Below, in pieces: positions 63,053 to 64,000 of a DNA stretch of 64,000 bases; positions within the stretch are counted from its first letter, which is position 1; every line of letters begins with the position of its first letter. The translations under genes were made by a program, and so were the position numbers. Under the pieces are notes generated by a model, which was not told the DNA's origin, made no database searches, and saw nothing but the letters and a program-made list of their open reading frames with translations. Source of the stretch: Pseudomonadota bacterium (GTDB lineage Bacteria > Pseudomonadota > Gammaproteobacteria > Burkholderiales > Rhodocyclaceae); NCBI GenBank assembly GCA_008501585.1, contig QQUN01000054.1, forward strand, positions 124,001-188,000, written 5' to 3'.

Positions 63053-64000
<948 letters not shown>

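Overview
The window looks like a chromosomal segment of a high-GC betaproteobacterium, probably of the Thauera/Azoarcus (Rhodocyclales) type. This rests on the tmRNA with tag ANDKRFALAA, on the gph-ubiG-ompA-amidohydrolase-gyrA neighbourhood at the right end, and on the Cupriavidus-like metal genes (copK, czcE-like, czcI). The genus assignment is inference.

1-11.0 kb is a copper/silver module built around one divergent promoter. Leftward run a DUF2933 membrane peptide, an isoprenylcysteine-methyltransferase-like protein, a P1B copper ATPase and a YHS protein (cut by the window edge). Rightward run cusF, cusC, cusB and cusA, then a CzcE-like periplasmic protein and copK. The divergent promoter carries a near-perfect CusR/CopR-type palindrome and a second, weaker one, but no copRS/cusRS pair lies in the window. 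11.3-18.3 kb is a second, czc-like heavy-metal RND operon (czcI, czcC, a membrane-anchored His-rich protein, czcB, czcA, a small His-rich periplasmic protein), followed by an ankyrin-repeat gene.

19.1-32.1 kb is accessory DNA. It holds a complete IS3-family element (1,254 bp, 4-bp target duplication GTTC), and a His-Xaa-Ser (hxs) locus with the substrate-like repeat protein HxsA and the two radical-SAM maturases HxsC and HxsB but no recognisable hxsD. It also holds a module of two very large tyrosine-recombinase-like proteins plus a 257-aa companion, an orphan MbcA/ParS-type antitoxin-like gene, an IS21 remnant, and several very small genes.

32.1-42.6 kb is a catabolic operon under a GlxA-type AraC regulator: an OpuC/OsmF-type quaternary-amine ABC importer, a nitrilase-superfamily amidase, an acyl-CoA dehydrogenase, a CoA ligase, a crotonase and an MmgE/PrpD protein. 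Together they suggest import of a betaine- or carnitine-like compound, its activation to a CoA thioester, and oxidation/hydration.

43.1-58.8 kb is a 15-kb block bounded by degenerate direct repeats of about 200 bp, each ending in the 3' half of an initiator tRNA. It encodes three closely related LysR regulators, an amidase with a CHRD-like tail, a metallo-beta-lactamase-fold hydrolase, an AstE/AspA/DoeB-type deacylase, a RidA protein, a complete Dpp/Opp-type ABC importer and an N-acyl-D-amino-acid deacylase. This is a coherent set for uptake and hydrolysis of N-acylated or amidated amino acids/peptides. The right repeat abuts the terminator of ssrA (tmRNA).

58.9-64.0 kb is core genome: ssrA, gph, ubiG, an OmpA-family protein, an MtaD-like deaminase, and the 5' part of gyrA with a wild-type quinolone-resistance region.
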